From assembly GCF_002902625.1 (NCBI RefSeq), contig NZ_PPRG01000038.1:1-38287 (forward strand): a stretch of 38,287 bases of DNA. The letters run 5' to 3'. A model generated the notes under the pieces. That model made no database searches. It saw only the letters and a program-made list of their open reading frames with translations, and was not told the origin of the DNA. Numbering within the stretch: the first letter of the stretch is position 1; each line of letters begins with the position of its first letter. This document shows, one piece after another, positions 9,472 to 17,590 of this stretch. The translations under genes were made by a program, and so were the position numbers. This DNA comes from Staphylococcus devriesei (GTDB lineage: Bacteria > Bacillota > Bacilli > Staphylococcales > Staphylococcaceae).

Positions 9472-10134
9472 CTATTTTTCAGTTAAACGGCCGTCTTCCA
9501 TATGAAAGACTTTATCGCAAAACTGTGTTAATCGCTTATCGCGAGTCACAATAATACATGTTTTATCTCGTTGTTTAGATTGTTCTTTTAAAATTTCCAT
9601 TACGGCCATCGCATTTTCGGTATCTAATGAAGCAGTAGGCTCATCGGCTAAAATAATTGAAGGTTGTGTATAAATCGCTTTCGCAATCGCGACACGTTGT
9701 TTTTGACCTCCAGACACTTCAGAAGGTAATTTATTTTCTAAGTCTTTTAAGCCTAAATCTTCCAATAATTTATTATATTCTTCACTACTTAACACATCTT
9801 TTTTATAACTTTTCAATAGATGAAATTGTTGTTTGATTGTTAAAAATGGCACTAAATTAGTAGCTTGTAAAATAAATCCAATTTCTTTCATTCTCATATC
9901 GGCTAATTGTTTTTGGTTTAGCTTAGAAATATTCTTCTCATTGATAAATATCTCTCCAGATGTCGGCGTTTGTAAAGCCCCTGCCATTGTTAGGAAAGTA
10001 CTTTTCCCAGAACCAGAAGGGCCAACAATAGCTATAAGTTCTCCCTTATTAAAACTTAGAGAGGTTGATTTAACCGCTTCTATAATATGATTTCCATCTT
10101 GGAATTCTTTAGTTACATTCTCAAATTTTAACAT
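9472..10134 (-). CDS. ABC transporter ATPase, MacB/HrtA-like
   Basis: 220 aa. Walker A Gly-Pro-Ser-Gly-Ser-Gly-Lys-Ser-Thr (38-46), Q-loop near Phe-Ile-Leu-Gln-Ala-Thr, signature Val-Ser-Gly-Gly-Gln, Walker B Ile-Ile-Leu-Ala-Asp-Glu-Pro and a following Ala-Ser-Leu-Asp D-loop are all intact. The H-loop position reads Val-Thr-Arg-Asp rather than Val-Thr-His-Asp, a notable substitution of the usual switch histidine. It pairs with the FtsX-type permease 11 bp upstream and belongs to the MacB/LolD/HrtA exporter group. HrtA (haem export) is the nearest staphylococcal relative I recall, but no HssRS sensor genes are next to it, so the substrate stays open. Confidence 0.85.
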   Translation of the reverse strand: MLKFENVTKEFQDGNHIIEAVKSTSLSFNKGELIAIVGPSGSGKSTFLTMAGALQTPTSGEIFINEKNISKLNQKQLADMRMKEIGFILQATNLVPFLTIKQQFHLLKSYKKDVLSSEEYNKLLEDLGLKDLENKLPSEVSGGQKQRVAIAKAIYTQPSIILADEPTASLDTENAMAVMEILKEQSKQRDKTCIIVTRDKRLTQFCDKVFHMEDGRLTEK

Positions 10135-10145
10135 TGTGGCACCTC

Positions 10146-11195
10146 CTATCCTATTGCCTTAAGTGGATCTATCTTACGAATTGATAATACCGAGAATAAA
10201 CTACCGACCAGTGACGTTAGAATTAGCACGAGGCCAAAGATAAGTAGAGTAACGATATCAAATTGAACAGGTACAGCTTCCGGTAACACGAGGCTTGTAA
10301 GCAATGTCAGAATTAGCCCTATGAGGGTACCAATCAATGCAAGAATAAATGTCTGAGCTAAGACCATCTTCATAAGAAAGCCATTTGTAAATCCTTGCGC
10401 TTTTAACACGCCAAATAAGTTCTTTTTCTGCAAAGTAATTACATATAAAAATACACCTATAACTGTGGCTGATATAACAAATAAGAACGTAATCATGAAA
10501 TTCATCGTTAAGTTTTGTGGTTTATAGCCTGGTAAATTTTCTACAAATGCATCCATACCTACGACTTCTAAATCACTATCTACCTTTTTATCTTTCCAAT
10601 CTTTATCTCTAACAACCACCGCATTGGTTTTATCCTTTGCCAATACAGGATTAACCTTCGTAATAGTTTTATTATTAGCGAAAATGACTGGTGAAGCATT
10701 ATATTTAGCACTTTCTGACACACCTACAATATGTAACTTTTCGTCAGATTGTGATAATTTCAACGTATCACCTATTTTAAAACCTTTATCTTTCAAAGTT
10801 TGATCGATAACCACATCATTATCTTTACTAAATGTCTTACCTTTTACTATTTTAGGTATTAAGAATGATTTTGCATCCACACCAAAGAGTAAAGCATTTT
10901 CTTCACTATCTTGATTTGAAGCAATCACCCCCATTTGTTTTAGTGGCGCTGTCTCTTCAAATGTATTTTGTGCTTTCGAAGTCTTAAATACTGATTGTTG
11001 AACCGTTTGATTCGCATCTTTATTTAAGACAATCGCATCAGCTTTCCATTTTTTAATGCCTTCTGTATTCATATTAATTAAACCATTGGCTAGTCCGGAT
11101 AATAAGAATAATAAATAACTGATTAAGACAAGTATTCCGATAATTAAGCCAAATTTTAATTTATTACGTTTAATCTCATTCCATGCTAGAAACAT
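10146..11195 (-). CDS. ABC transporter permease, FtsX/MacB-like (HrtB-type)
   Basis: 349 aa. Topology is that of MacB/HrtB exporters: one transmembrane helix after Phe-Leu-Ala-Trp-Asn-Glu-Ile near the N-terminus, a large extracytoplasmic domain (about 50-230), then three helices in the C-terminal FtsX domain ending Lys-Ile-Asp-Pro-Leu-Lys-Ala-Ile-Gly, a characteristic cytoplasmic end. The frame is open upstream to 11291, but the ATG at 11195 sits 6 nt after GGAGG and begins the conserved part, so the upstream 32 codons were dropped. Cotranscribed with the ATPase. Proteins of this kind export haem, peptides or lipid-like toxic compounds through a mechanotransmission mechanism. Confidence 0.85.
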   Translation of the reverse strand: MFLAWNEIKRNKLKFGLIIGILVLISYLLFLLSGLANGLINMNTEGIKKWKADAIVLNKDANQTVQQSVFKTSKAQNTFEETAPLKQMGVIASNQDSEENALLFGVDAKSFLIPKIVKGKTFSKDNDVVIDQTLKDKGFKIGDTLKLSQSDEKLHIVGVSESAKYNASPVIFANNKTITKVNPVLAKDKTNAVVVRDKDWKDKKVDSDLEVVGMDAFVENLPGYKPQNLTMNFMITFLFVISATVIGVFLYVITLQKKNLFGVLKAQGFTNGFLMKMVLAQTFILALIGTLIGLILTLLTSLVLPEAVPVQFDIVTLLIFGLVLILTSLVGSLFSVLSIRKIDPLKAIG

Positions 11196-11291
11196 CCAAT
11201 CCCTCCTTCCCCTTAGTATATCATTATTTAAATGCTTTATTATACAATTTTGCTCATAATATTGGTCATTATAATATATCCAATAATACAA

Positions 11292-11723
11292 TTAATTGTT
11301 CATGATTGAGCGATTTAGACTCACCCCATGTCGTTCCGTCTCAAAGAGTTCTAAGTTATACATTTGACAACCTTCAGGCAATTGGGACTCAAACTCATCC
11401 CAAATCCACATCGCAATATTCTCGGCCGTGGTATTCATATGAGGTAAGGTATCATTGAGTAGTTGATGATGTAATTTGGGTTCAATATGTTGCTTATAGG
11501 TTGCATCTACATCATTAAAATCTAACCCTAAACCATACTTGCCTATTGGTGACAGAATATCAACGTATAAACGATACGGATGTTGTGATAAATCACGATA
11601 AACCTCTTCGCTAAAATAAATACGATTATCACAAATAAAATCATAGCTTTGTTTTAAAATAGTGTCTCCACTTCTGTATTGAAAGTGCTTAGGTGCTTCT
11701 ATATGACTAAAATCACGCGTCAT
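11292..11723 (-). CDS. 6-pyruvoyl-tetrahydropterin synthase / QueD-fold protein with degenerate zinc site
   Basis: 143 aa. The T-fold of the PTPS/QueD family is recognised by Leu-Gly-Leu-Asp-Phe-Asn-Asp-Val (about 65-72), Gln-Leu-Leu-Asn-Asp, Thr-Thr-Ala-Glu-Asn-Ile-Ala-Met-Trp-Ile and the late Leu-Phe-Glu-Thr-Glu motif with the substrate-binding Glu. The zinc-binding His-Gly-His-Asn-Tyr of active enzymes is replaced by Gln-His-Pro-Tyr, and the usual Leu-Asp-His is Leu-His-His. It may therefore not be a standard 6-carboxytetrahydropterin synthase. Start follows AAGGAG. It lies on the same strand as its neighbours but is set off by a terminator upstream; no Zur box was seen before it. Confidence 0.75.
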   Translation of the reverse strand: MTRDFSHIEAPKHFQYRSGDTILKQSYDFICDNRIYFSEEVYRDLSQHPYRLYVDILSPIGKYGLGLDFNDVDATYKQHIEPKLHHQLLNDTLPHMNTTAENIAMWIWDEFESQLPEGCQMYNLELFETERHGVSLNRSIMNN

Positions 11724-11749
11724 TATTAATCTCTCCTTTTCTTATTATT

Positions 11750-11781
11750 AAAAATAGCACCTCACTTAATAGTAAGGCGCT
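11750..11781 (-). terminator. Terminator of the 74-aa gene
   Basis: A 10-bp stem (11756-11765 with 11772-11781, two G-U pairs, 6-nt loop) is followed on the minus strand by ATTTTTAATAA. It separates the 74-aa gene from the QueD-fold gene. Confidence 0.75.
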
Positions 11782-11800
11782 GGGTAGTAAAAATATTAAA

Positions 11801-12025
11801 TTAGTCTAAGAATTTATCAGCATGTTCGAGACCGAAACTATTGCCATTTTTTCTTTCTTCTTCATATTCTTCTTGGCTAACTTCTTCAATCTTCTCAATT
11901 GAATAAGCAGCTTTTTTGGCAAATTGTTTTACTTCATCTTCATTATTAGCTAATACAAACACTTTTAAAACATTATCATCCACGATATCTTTGTAATGTT
12001 GATAATATAATTTGTAGATATTCAT
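11801..12025 (-). CDS. Small acidic protein of unknown function
   Basis: 74 aa with a strong ribosome site (AAAGGGG, 9 nt before ATG). The N-terminus is Tyr-rich, followed by a Val-Leu-Ala-Asn-Asn-Glu-Asp-Glu-Val segment and a run of Glu (Ser-Gln-Glu-Glu-Tyr-Glu-Glu-Glu-Arg). It reads like a compact alpha/beta domain with no signal peptide or membrane helix. No family recognised. It lies 150 bp downstream of the Nik-type operon with no obvious terminator between them, so read-through from the Zur-controlled promoter is possible but unproven. Confidence 0.7.
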   Translation of the reverse strand: MNIYKLYYQHYKDIVDDNVLKVFVLANNEDEVKQFAKKAAYSIEKIEEVSQEEYEEERKNGNSFGLEHADKFLD

Positions 12026-12176
12026 ACAGTTATTCCCCTTTCAAATTTATAACCTTATACTCTATAAATTTCCATTAAAGGTTCAAGTAGTACGATATCC
12101 CCTATTTTTTAATTTATTAAACCTTAAAAATAATTTAAATTGTTCGCAATTAAAGTTATAGATTATACTCAACGTC

Positions 12177-12815
12177 CTACTCGTGGAGATTCATTTCTAA
12201 ATTTAGCATTTGGCCGTTAAAAGAATTTAATACATATGAATCATGAGAAATAATAATTAATTGCATATTTTTAAGTGACTTTAACATTTGGATAATGAGT
12301 TCTTCATTAATCACGTCTAAGTTAGTCGTTGCCTCATCTAATATCAATACTTTAGGTTCAACAAGTAAAGCTTTAGCTATCCATACACGTTGAAATTGAC
12401 CGCCACTTAATGTTTCAATACGCTGATTTAAAATACTTTGCGGTAATTGGCAATGTTCAAGCACCTGCTCAATCCTTGTTTGGTAACTACTCTTCTCGAA
12501 ATTATAATTCTTTAACGGTTCCATTAAAGTATATTTTACGGTCTTTCGCCCATCTAAGGTGTCTTTTTGATATTGAGGAATGTATTGTATATCTTTCATC
12601 CATGTTTTAAGAGGTATTTGTTCTTTTAACTTGCCTTCAAAAGAAATCTGTCCCGTATAATCATTGTCCAAACCTGTAATAATACGAGCAAGCGTCGATT
12701 TACCGCAACCACTCTCTCCGCAAATTAATAAACATGATTGCATCATTTCAAATGAAATATCGTTTAAAATATGTCGTTGATCTATAGACTTATTTACCTG
12801 TTTAACTTGAAGCAT
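12177..12815 (-). CDS. Nik/Opp-type ABC importer, second ATPase (NikE-like)
   Basis: 212 aa, somewhat short for the OppF/NikE class (usually about 250 or more). Walker A Gly-Glu-Ser-Gly-Cys-Gly-Lys-Ser (33-40), signature Leu-Ser-Gly-Gly-Gln, Walker B Val-Leu-Ile-Leu-Asp-Glu-Ala and His in Ile-Ile-Ser-His-Asp are present. Walker B has Asp-Glu-Ala instead of Asp-Glu-Pro. The C-terminal oligopeptide-type extension with a possible iron-sulfur site, common in this family, is missing. The start overlaps the NikD-like gene by 14 nt and follows AGGAG. Last gene of the six-gene operon; it should form a heterodimer with the NikD-like ATPase. Confidence 0.85.
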   Translation of the reverse strand: MLQVKQVNKSIDQRHILNDISFEMMQSCLLICGESGCGKSTLARIITGLDNDYTGQISFEGKLKEQIPLKTWMKDIQYIPQYQKDTLDGRKTVKYTLMEPLKNYNFEKSSYQTRIEQVLEHCQLPQSILNQRIETLSGGQFQRVWIAKALLVEPKVLILDEATTNLDVINEELIIQMLKSLKNMQLIIISHDSYVLNSFNGQMLNLEMNLHE

Positions 12816-13575
12816 AGCCTTGTCTCCTAGAAGCGATTGATATTAATTGTTCAGTATACGCGTGATGAGGATGTTCTAAAATTCTAGTCGCCTCTCCAGT
12901 TTCAATAATATTACCATCTTTTACAATACTTATATGTGTCGCATGGGCTTTTACTAAATTTAAATCGTGCGTAACAAAAATGACTGTCATTTGTCGTCTT
13001 CTCATGACTTCACTCAAGTAGTCCATAAATTTACGGTTATTATCACGATCTAGTGCACTTGTCGGTTCATCTAAAATTAAGTAGTCCGGACGTCTTATTA
13101 ATGACATAATAAAAGCGATTCTTTGCGCCATCCCGCCACTTAATTCAAATGGGTAACGCTTTAATAACTGCTCACCTTTTGCTAACCCAAGGCGCTCCAT
13201 CATTGTAAGAATTTCACTTTTTTGTGCTGTCCAAGTTAAGTCAGAGTGCGATACTTCATGCAAATATTGAAAGTGCTTTTCCAATCTTACATTTTGAAAC
13301 ATGTTACTTTGTACATCTTGGAATACGGCATCGGCTTTAGTTAAATCAAAATCAATCGTCCCTTGATACGTTAGATTAGAGCGTCGCATTCCTAGAATCG
13401 TTCGAGTTAACAATGATTTACCACTCCCGCTTTCTCCTATAATGCAATGAAACGCGCCTTGTACCACTTGTAGCGACAGTTCATGTAGAAGTTGACGGTT
13501 ATGTTCAAAAACGCTCAACTGTTGTACATTTAATATCTCGTTTAACGTGTTAACTTTCTGTTTATAATCTGACAT
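12802..13575 (-). CDS. Nik/Opp-type ABC importer, first ATPase (NikD-like)
   Basis: About 257 aa. Walker A Gly-Glu-Ser-Gly-Ser-Gly-Lys-Ser, signature Leu-Ser-Gly-Gly-Met, Walker B Tyr-Leu-Ile-Leu-Asp-Glu-Pro-Thr-Ser-Ala-Leu-Asp and switch His in Val-Thr-His-Asp are intact. The Q-loop reads Val-Phe-Gln-Asp. The tail His-Pro-His-His-Ala-Tyr-Thr-Glu-Gln-Leu is typical of OppD/NikD. The first possible start (TTG at 13587) is jammed against GGAGG; the ATG at 13575, 12 nt after GGAGG, is more likely. It overlaps the NikC-like gene, so translation is coupled. It would energise the NikBC-like pore. Confidence 0.88.
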   Translation of the reverse strand: MSDYKQKVNTLNEILNVQQLSVFEHNRQLLHELSLQVVQGAFHCIIGESGSGKSLLTRTILGMRRSNLTYQGTIDFDLTKADAVFQDVQSNMFQNVRLEKHFQYLHEVSHSDLTWTAQKSEILTMMERLGLAKGEQLLKRYPFELSGGMAQRIAFIMSLIRRPDYLILDEPTSALDRDNNRKFMDYLSEVMRRRQMTVIFVTHDLNLVKAHATHISIVKDGNIIETGEATRILEHPHHAYTEQLISIASRRQGYASS

Positions 13576-14312
13576 ATTAACGCGCAACCTCCTAACAATA
13601 GACCTGGGAAGAAGAAGAGCCAGGGCGCACCATTAAAGTAACTTTTCCCATCAAATAAAATCGTTCCTAATTCTGGTGTCGGTGGTTTTATACCTAACCC
13701 TAGAAAGGCTAGACCTGAAATACTAAGCATAATCTTGCCAAAATCGGCTGTGATAAGGGCGAAAATATCACTAATTAAGTGTGGGATAGTATGCGTGAGC
13801 GTCGTTTTCAATTTAGAATTTCCGCTCAGAACCGCATATGTAATAAACGGTCGCTTCTGAATATCTCTTGTTAAATTTCTAAAATAACGTAAGTAACGCC
13901 CTATCCACGCTAATGTCAGTGAATAGATTAGACCTAGCATCGAATTACTAATCAAACTCAATGCGACTAAAGCAATTATGAATGACGGAATCGCTAATAA
14001 CATATCGGCTACAAACATTAAGAGTTGATCAAACCACTTACGTTCAATACCCGCTATAAGCCCTAGCGTTAAACCAATTACTACGCTAAGTATGATAACG
14101 GTAAAGGTTAAACCAAGTGTGACGCCTGTACCAAGGAAGAGTCTAGTAAAGAAGTCTCTTCCTAACTGATCAGTACCTAATAAATGTTTTAAGCTAGGCG
14201 CTTGTAAAGGAGCGTCTAAATCTTGACCCTGAAATCTTGTATAAAGGTACATTAGTAATATGATACAGACCGTTAGACTACCCGCAATATAATATTTTAA
14301 TTGCTGTCTCAT
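13542..14312 (-). CDS. Nik/Opp-type ABC importer, permease C (NikC-like)
   Basis: 256 aa inner-membrane permease of the dipeptide/nickel family. The N-terminus has one helix, then the periplasmic segment His-Leu-Leu-Gly-Thr-Asp-Gln-Leu-Gly-Arg-Asp, a hallmark of OppC/DppC/NikC, followed by the five-helix permease core. Near the C-terminus is Gly-Leu-Gly-Ile-Lys-Pro-Pro-Thr-Pro-Glu-Leu-Gly-Thr, the conserved segment after the EAA loop. Its start overlaps the NikB-like stop by 4 nt (ATGA). It would form the transport channel with the NikB-like protein. Confidence 0.9.
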   Translation of the reverse strand: MRQQLKYYIAGSLTVCIILLMYLYTRFQGQDLDAPLQAPSLKHLLGTDQLGRDFFTRLFLGTGVTLGLTFTVIILSVVIGLTLGLIAGIERKWFDQLLMFVADMLLAIPSFIIALVALSLISNSMLGLIYSLTLAWIGRYLRYFRNLTRDIQKRPFITYAVLSGNSKLKTTLTHTIPHLISDIFALITADFGKIMLSISGLAFLGLGIKPPTPELGTILFDGKSYFNGAPWLFFFPGLLLGGCALICQIINRKLTR

Positions 14313-15265
14313 AACGATTTCCTCTTTCCACGTTTAGTACGTAGCGCTACTCGCTTGCGTATTCTTGGCTCATTTTTCAAAATAATTAAATCGCCAATAT
14401 AGTTAATTAACATAATAGACACTATAATCATCACGACGATACCTTGAATTAATGGATAATCTCGTTGATTAATTGCTGTAATTAAAAGTTTCCCTATACC
14501 GGACATACTGAAGATCACTTCTAAAATGACCGCTTTACCAAATAAGTGAATAATACTATTAAATGAAACCGTCATTAATGGCGCGAAAATCTCTTTAATT
14601 TGAACGTGAATACGCGCAAATAAATTTAATCGTCTTAATAATGCAAGCTGATATGCATCATTATCCAATGTGTGTTCTACTAAATGTGCCGTCATAAGTA
14701 AGATGTGGCAACCTTCAATCATCACAATTGTTACAATAGGTAATAAAAAGTGTTGCCATGAGTCACTTCCAACAAATGGAACCAATTGCCATTTAACGCC
14801 AAAATAATAAATTAAGAGAATCGCTAACCAATATTCAGGCATAGATGTCATTACTTGAGCTACTCCGCGAATTGTTTTGGCGTAACGTCTATGAGGGCGA
14901 TTACCAATCATGTAGCCGATTATATAGCCAAATGGCAACATAATGCAGGCAGACGCAATAATTAAGATAATCGTTGGAACAATAGACTCTATAATCATTG
15001 AAACAACTGGTTCATTTGTACTAAAGCTATAACCTAGATTTCCAGTAAACGCATGCCCCACCCAATCAACATATCTTAGAAACATATTACGACCTAGTCC
15101 TAGTTTATGTTGTGCTAATTCCATATTCTCTTGTGTAATCGTCGTATAGCCATGTCGTTGTAGGTAGAGAATAGCCGGGTTACCTGATGTCTTTTCTACT
15201 AGAACGAAGATGATGAACGAACTGATTATGAGATATAAAAGTAGTTTGAGTGTTCGCTTTATCAT
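14309..15265 (-). CDS. Nik/Opp-type ABC importer, permease B (NikB-like)
   Basis: 318 aa permease with six predicted membrane helices. The N-terminal helix is followed by a motif resembling Gly-Asn-Pro-Ala with the Leu-Gly-Leu-Gly-Arg-Asn-Met-Phe-Leu-Arg-Tyr segment typical of OppB/NikB, then Gly-Asn-Leu-Gly-Tyr-Ser-Phe. The C-terminal part contains Glu-Val-Ile-Phe-Ser-Met-Ser-Gly-Ile-Gly-Lys-Leu-Leu, the conserved family loop. It begins 2 bp after the binding-protein stop. The C-terminus ends in a very basic tail (Arg-Lys-Arg-Val-Ala-Leu-Arg-Thr-Lys-Arg), giving a strong inside-positive signal. Confidence 0.9.
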   Translation of the reverse strand: MIKRTLKLLLYLIISSFIIFVLVEKTSGNPAILYLQRHGYTTITQENMELAQHKLGLGRNMFLRYVDWVGHAFTGNLGYSFSTNEPVVSMIIESIVPTIILIIASACIMLPFGYIIGYMIGNRPHRRYAKTIRGVAQVMTSMPEYWLAILLIYYFGVKWQLVPFVGSDSWQHFLLPIVTIVMIEGCHILLMTAHLVEHTLDNDAYQLALLRRLNLFARIHVQIKEIFAPLMTVSFNSIIHLFGKAVILEVIFSMSGIGKLLITAINQRDYPLIQGIVVMIIVSIMLINYIGDLIILKNEPRIRKRVALRTKRGKRKSL

Positions 15266-15267
15266 GG

Positions 15268-16827
15268 TTACTCGTTAACTTTCAATGTTTTATAATCAAT
15301 TGGCGCGTCAGTAAGTCCTGAGAATTTAAATGATTTTACTTTGTCGCTCAAGACAAATGTTTCGTTTGGATAAGCGATTGGCACGCCATAATATTGTTTA
15401 TTGAAATGTTTGAAGATTTCATCAAACGCTTGTTGTTGTTCGTCTTTTGAAACTTTTGATGGGAATTCATCAAGTTTCTTAGTAAGTTGTTCATCATCAG
15501 CTAATACACCTGGTTTGCTATCCATATTTCTATATACTGAATTCATGAAATTATAAGGCATTAACGCGTCAGAATAAGTTCTATAGAAGATAAGATCGTA
15601 ATCCTTTTTAGTCCATAGCGTATCGTAATATGTTTGCGCATCTAACGTTTTAATATTTAATTTAATACCTGCTTCTTTCAACTGACGTTGTAATTGTTCA
15701 GCTTTGTCTTTCCAACTTGGGAATTCTGCCGTTTGTATTGCTAAATTTAATGATAATGGTTTGCCATCTTTTTCGAAGATACCATCGTCATTTTTGTTGT
15801 AACCTTCATCTTTTAATAATTGTTCTGCTTGTTTCTTATCAAATACATGTTTTTCTTGGTTATCCTTAGTCACAAATTCTACATTCTTTTGGAATAAACC
15901 TTTCATCTCTGTACTAGATAATTGTGATGTGTCAATGCTCTTGCTAATAGCTTCACGTACGCCGTGATTTTTTAATGTTTTATTATTAGGGTTAAATGCC
16001 ATAAAATGACTTACCGTACTTGGTTTATCTTCAATTGTTAAGTCTTTATTCTTCTTATCTTGTTCAAGTTGTTGTTCTGACAACATACCTAAGGCGCCAC
16101 CTGAAACGTCCACCTCACCACTTTGAACTGCTGAGTTTCTTGAATCTCCGTCTTCAATTGTTTGGAACGTTAAATTGTAGTTAACGGGATGGTCGTTATT
16201 AAAGTGTTTGTTCGGTTTTAATGATGTTTTCTCTTTACCTTGTTCATCCACTACAAATGCGCCTGTACCAATGGCTTTTTTAAATTTGCCATCCACTTTT
16301 TCACCTTCAACCGCGTGTGGACTCATAATACGTAACGGTCGTACTTGAGTTAATTCATTTAACACTTGGTTTGATGGTGTTTTAAGTTTAATTTGAACGG
16401 TATGATCATCTTTCACTACTACTTTATCTAATTTCTTCAATGTCTCAACTGTTGTTTCCTTATTCATCGCTTTCGCACGATCAATAGAGAATTTCACAGC
16501 TTTTGCGTTTAACGGTGAACCGTCTGAGAATTTCACACCTTTTTTCAAGTGAAATTCATATACTTTTCCTGAGTCATCTACCGACCACTTATCGGCTAAC
16601 CCTGCTTTGACGCCTTTATCTTTGTCGTATCTTACTAAAGCATCATACACTGCACTATATACAGGCATCGCCGCATCGTAACCTTGTGCATCTAATTTAT
16701 CAGCTTTAGCCTCGGTTGGTAATGAGACTTTTACTTCTTTGTTGTCCTTTTGATGATCTCCATTACCACAACCTGCCAACATAATAGACGCACTCGCCGC
16801 AACAGTAATTAATAATCTTTTTTTCAT
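15268..16827 (-). CDS. Nik/Opp-type solute-binding lipoprotein (NikA/CntA class)
   Basis: 519 aa. Lipoprotein signal with lipobox Leu-Ala-Gly-Cys (17-20), then a type II (SBP family 5) binding fold: Val-Tyr-Asp-Ala-Leu-Val-Arg-Tyr, Trp-Ser-Val-Asp-Asp-Ser-Gly-Lys-Val-Tyr-Glu-Phe-His-Leu-Lys, Phe-Ser-Asp-Gly-Ser-Pro-Leu-Asn-Ala, Gly-Thr-Gly-Ala-Phe-Val. This is the group that binds nickel-histidine complexes, metal-metallophores (CntA with staphylopine) or peptides. Its sequence is clearly different from Staphylococcus aureus CntA as I recall it, and no cntKLM-like synthesis genes are nearby. Zinc-responsive control suggests a zinc chelate or metallophore as cargo. It overlaps the methyltransferase stop by 4 nt (ATGA). 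Confidence 0.88.
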   Translation of the reverse strand: MKKRLLITVAASASIMLAGCGNGDHQKDNKEVKVSLPTEAKADKLDAQGYDAAMPVYSAVYDALVRYDKDKGVKAGLADKWSVDDSGKVYEFHLKKGVKFSDGSPLNAKAVKFSIDRAKAMNKETTVETLKKLDKVVVKDDHTVQIKLKTPSNQVLNELTQVRPLRIMSPHAVEGEKVDGKFKKAIGTGAFVVDEQGKEKTSLKPNKHFNNDHPVNYNLTFQTIEDGDSRNSAVQSGEVDVSGGALGMLSEQQLEQDKKNKDLTIEDKPSTVSHFMAFNPNNKTLKNHGVREAISKSIDTSQLSSTEMKGLFQKNVEFVTKDNQEKHVFDKKQAEQLLKDEGYNKNDDGIFEKDGKPLSLNLAIQTAEFPSWKDKAEQLQRQLKEAGIKLNIKTLDAQTYYDTLWTKKDYDLIFYRTYSDALMPYNFMNSVYRNMDSKPGVLADDEQLTKKLDEFPSKVSKDEQQQAFDEIFKHFNKQYYGVPIAYPNETFVLSDKVKSFKFSGLTDAPIDYKTLKVNE

Positions 16828-17516
16828 AAATTAACGCCTTCTTTCACTCTCGCTTTTATTAAAAATGACTCCTCAAATAGGGTGCGCAAATAGTCATTCG
16901 GTGATAAGTAAAAATCACTATAATGCGTCAAATCAATAACATTTGGAACTGGTTCTTTTATGACTGCCACTTCAAACCCTTCTGCTACAAAGCTATCTAC
17001 AATATCTTTAAGAGAATGATTTTGAGATGGCGTCGCGCCGTATTGATTAATCGTGTCGTTCATAAATTGGCGACTTGGATTATTAGTATGATCTGCAAAT
17101 GTCGCATAATAAACACCATTAGGTTGTAATACTTCTTTTAAATCTTTTGCGTGTTGGCGTAAGTCCTCAATTAAATAAAGTACCGATGTGCTTACTGCAG
17201 TGTGGAATGTTTTGTGAGTGTCTTGCGGTGTATCTGTTAAAACATATGTAAGTGGGCGCTCGCCTTTTAATTCTTCAGCTTTCTTTAATGACGCACGTGC
17301 TAAATCAATCCCCACACCTTCTTCAAAAGGTACTGTGTCATACATTTGGCGTAAAAATCCTCCCTGATTACAGCCAAAATCTAAAATTCTTTTATCTTTA
17401 ATGTCTTCTATATCTAACATTTGAATTGTTCTTTCCCATGCTTCTTGATGGTCACGAGCCATATCATCGTCTGATTCTTGCCCTTTTTGCCACCACACCT
17501 CATAACTCTTAGTCAT
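16824..17516 (-). CDS. Class I SAM-dependent methyltransferase heading the Nik-type operon
   Basis: 230 aa, soluble. Rossmann methyltransferase motif I is Ile-Leu-Asp-Phe-Gly-Cys-Asn-Gln-Gly-Gly-Phe-Leu (44-55), motif II Val-Gly-Ile-Asp-Leu-Ala, and a later Leu-Lys-Glu-Val-Leu-Gln-Pro-Asn-Gly-Val-Tyr-Tyr-Ala motif corresponds to post III. Substrate unknown. It is not related to the aminobutyrate-transferring CntL of staphylopine synthesis as far as I can see. As the first gene of a Zur-controlled ABC importer operon it may modify a metal ligand or metallophore, or release metal inside the cell. Start at 17516 has GAGGAG 7 nt upstream; the alternative ATG at 17531 overlaps that site and was rejected. 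Confidence 0.85.
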   Translation of the reverse strand: MTKSYEVWWQKGQESDDDMARDHQEAWERTIQMLDIEDIKDKRILDFGCNQGGFLRQMYDTVPFEEGVGIDLARASLKKAEELKGERPLTYVLTDTPQDTHKTFHTAVSTSVLYLIEDLRQHAKDLKEVLQPNGVYYATFADHTNNPSRQFMNDTINQYGATPSQNHSLKDIVDSFVAEGFEVAVIKEPVPNVIDLTHYSDFYLSPNDYLRTLFEESFLIKARVKEGVNL

Positions 17517-17537
17517 TAAAATTCTCCTCATCTAAAA

Positions 17538-17590
17538 TAAATCGTAATAATTACGCTTTATATCGTACTATAATAATTCATTAAGCACAA
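17538..17590 (-). promoter_or_regulatory. Promoter with Zur box for the methyltransferase-Nik-type operon
   Basis: On the minus strand TTGTGC (17585-17590), a 17-bp spacer and TACGAT (17562-17567) form the promoter. One base after the -10 lies a 23-bp inverted repeat (17538-17560), arms TAAATCGTAAT and ATTACGCTTTA around a central A. This matches the known Staphylococcus Zur operator, and its position over +1 predicts repression by zinc-bound Zur. Confidence 0.88.

Noticed and set aside
11196-11291. N-terminal extension of the FtsX-like permease
   Set aside because: Tyr-rich sequence unlike the family; the ATG at 11195 has GGAGG at good spacing.
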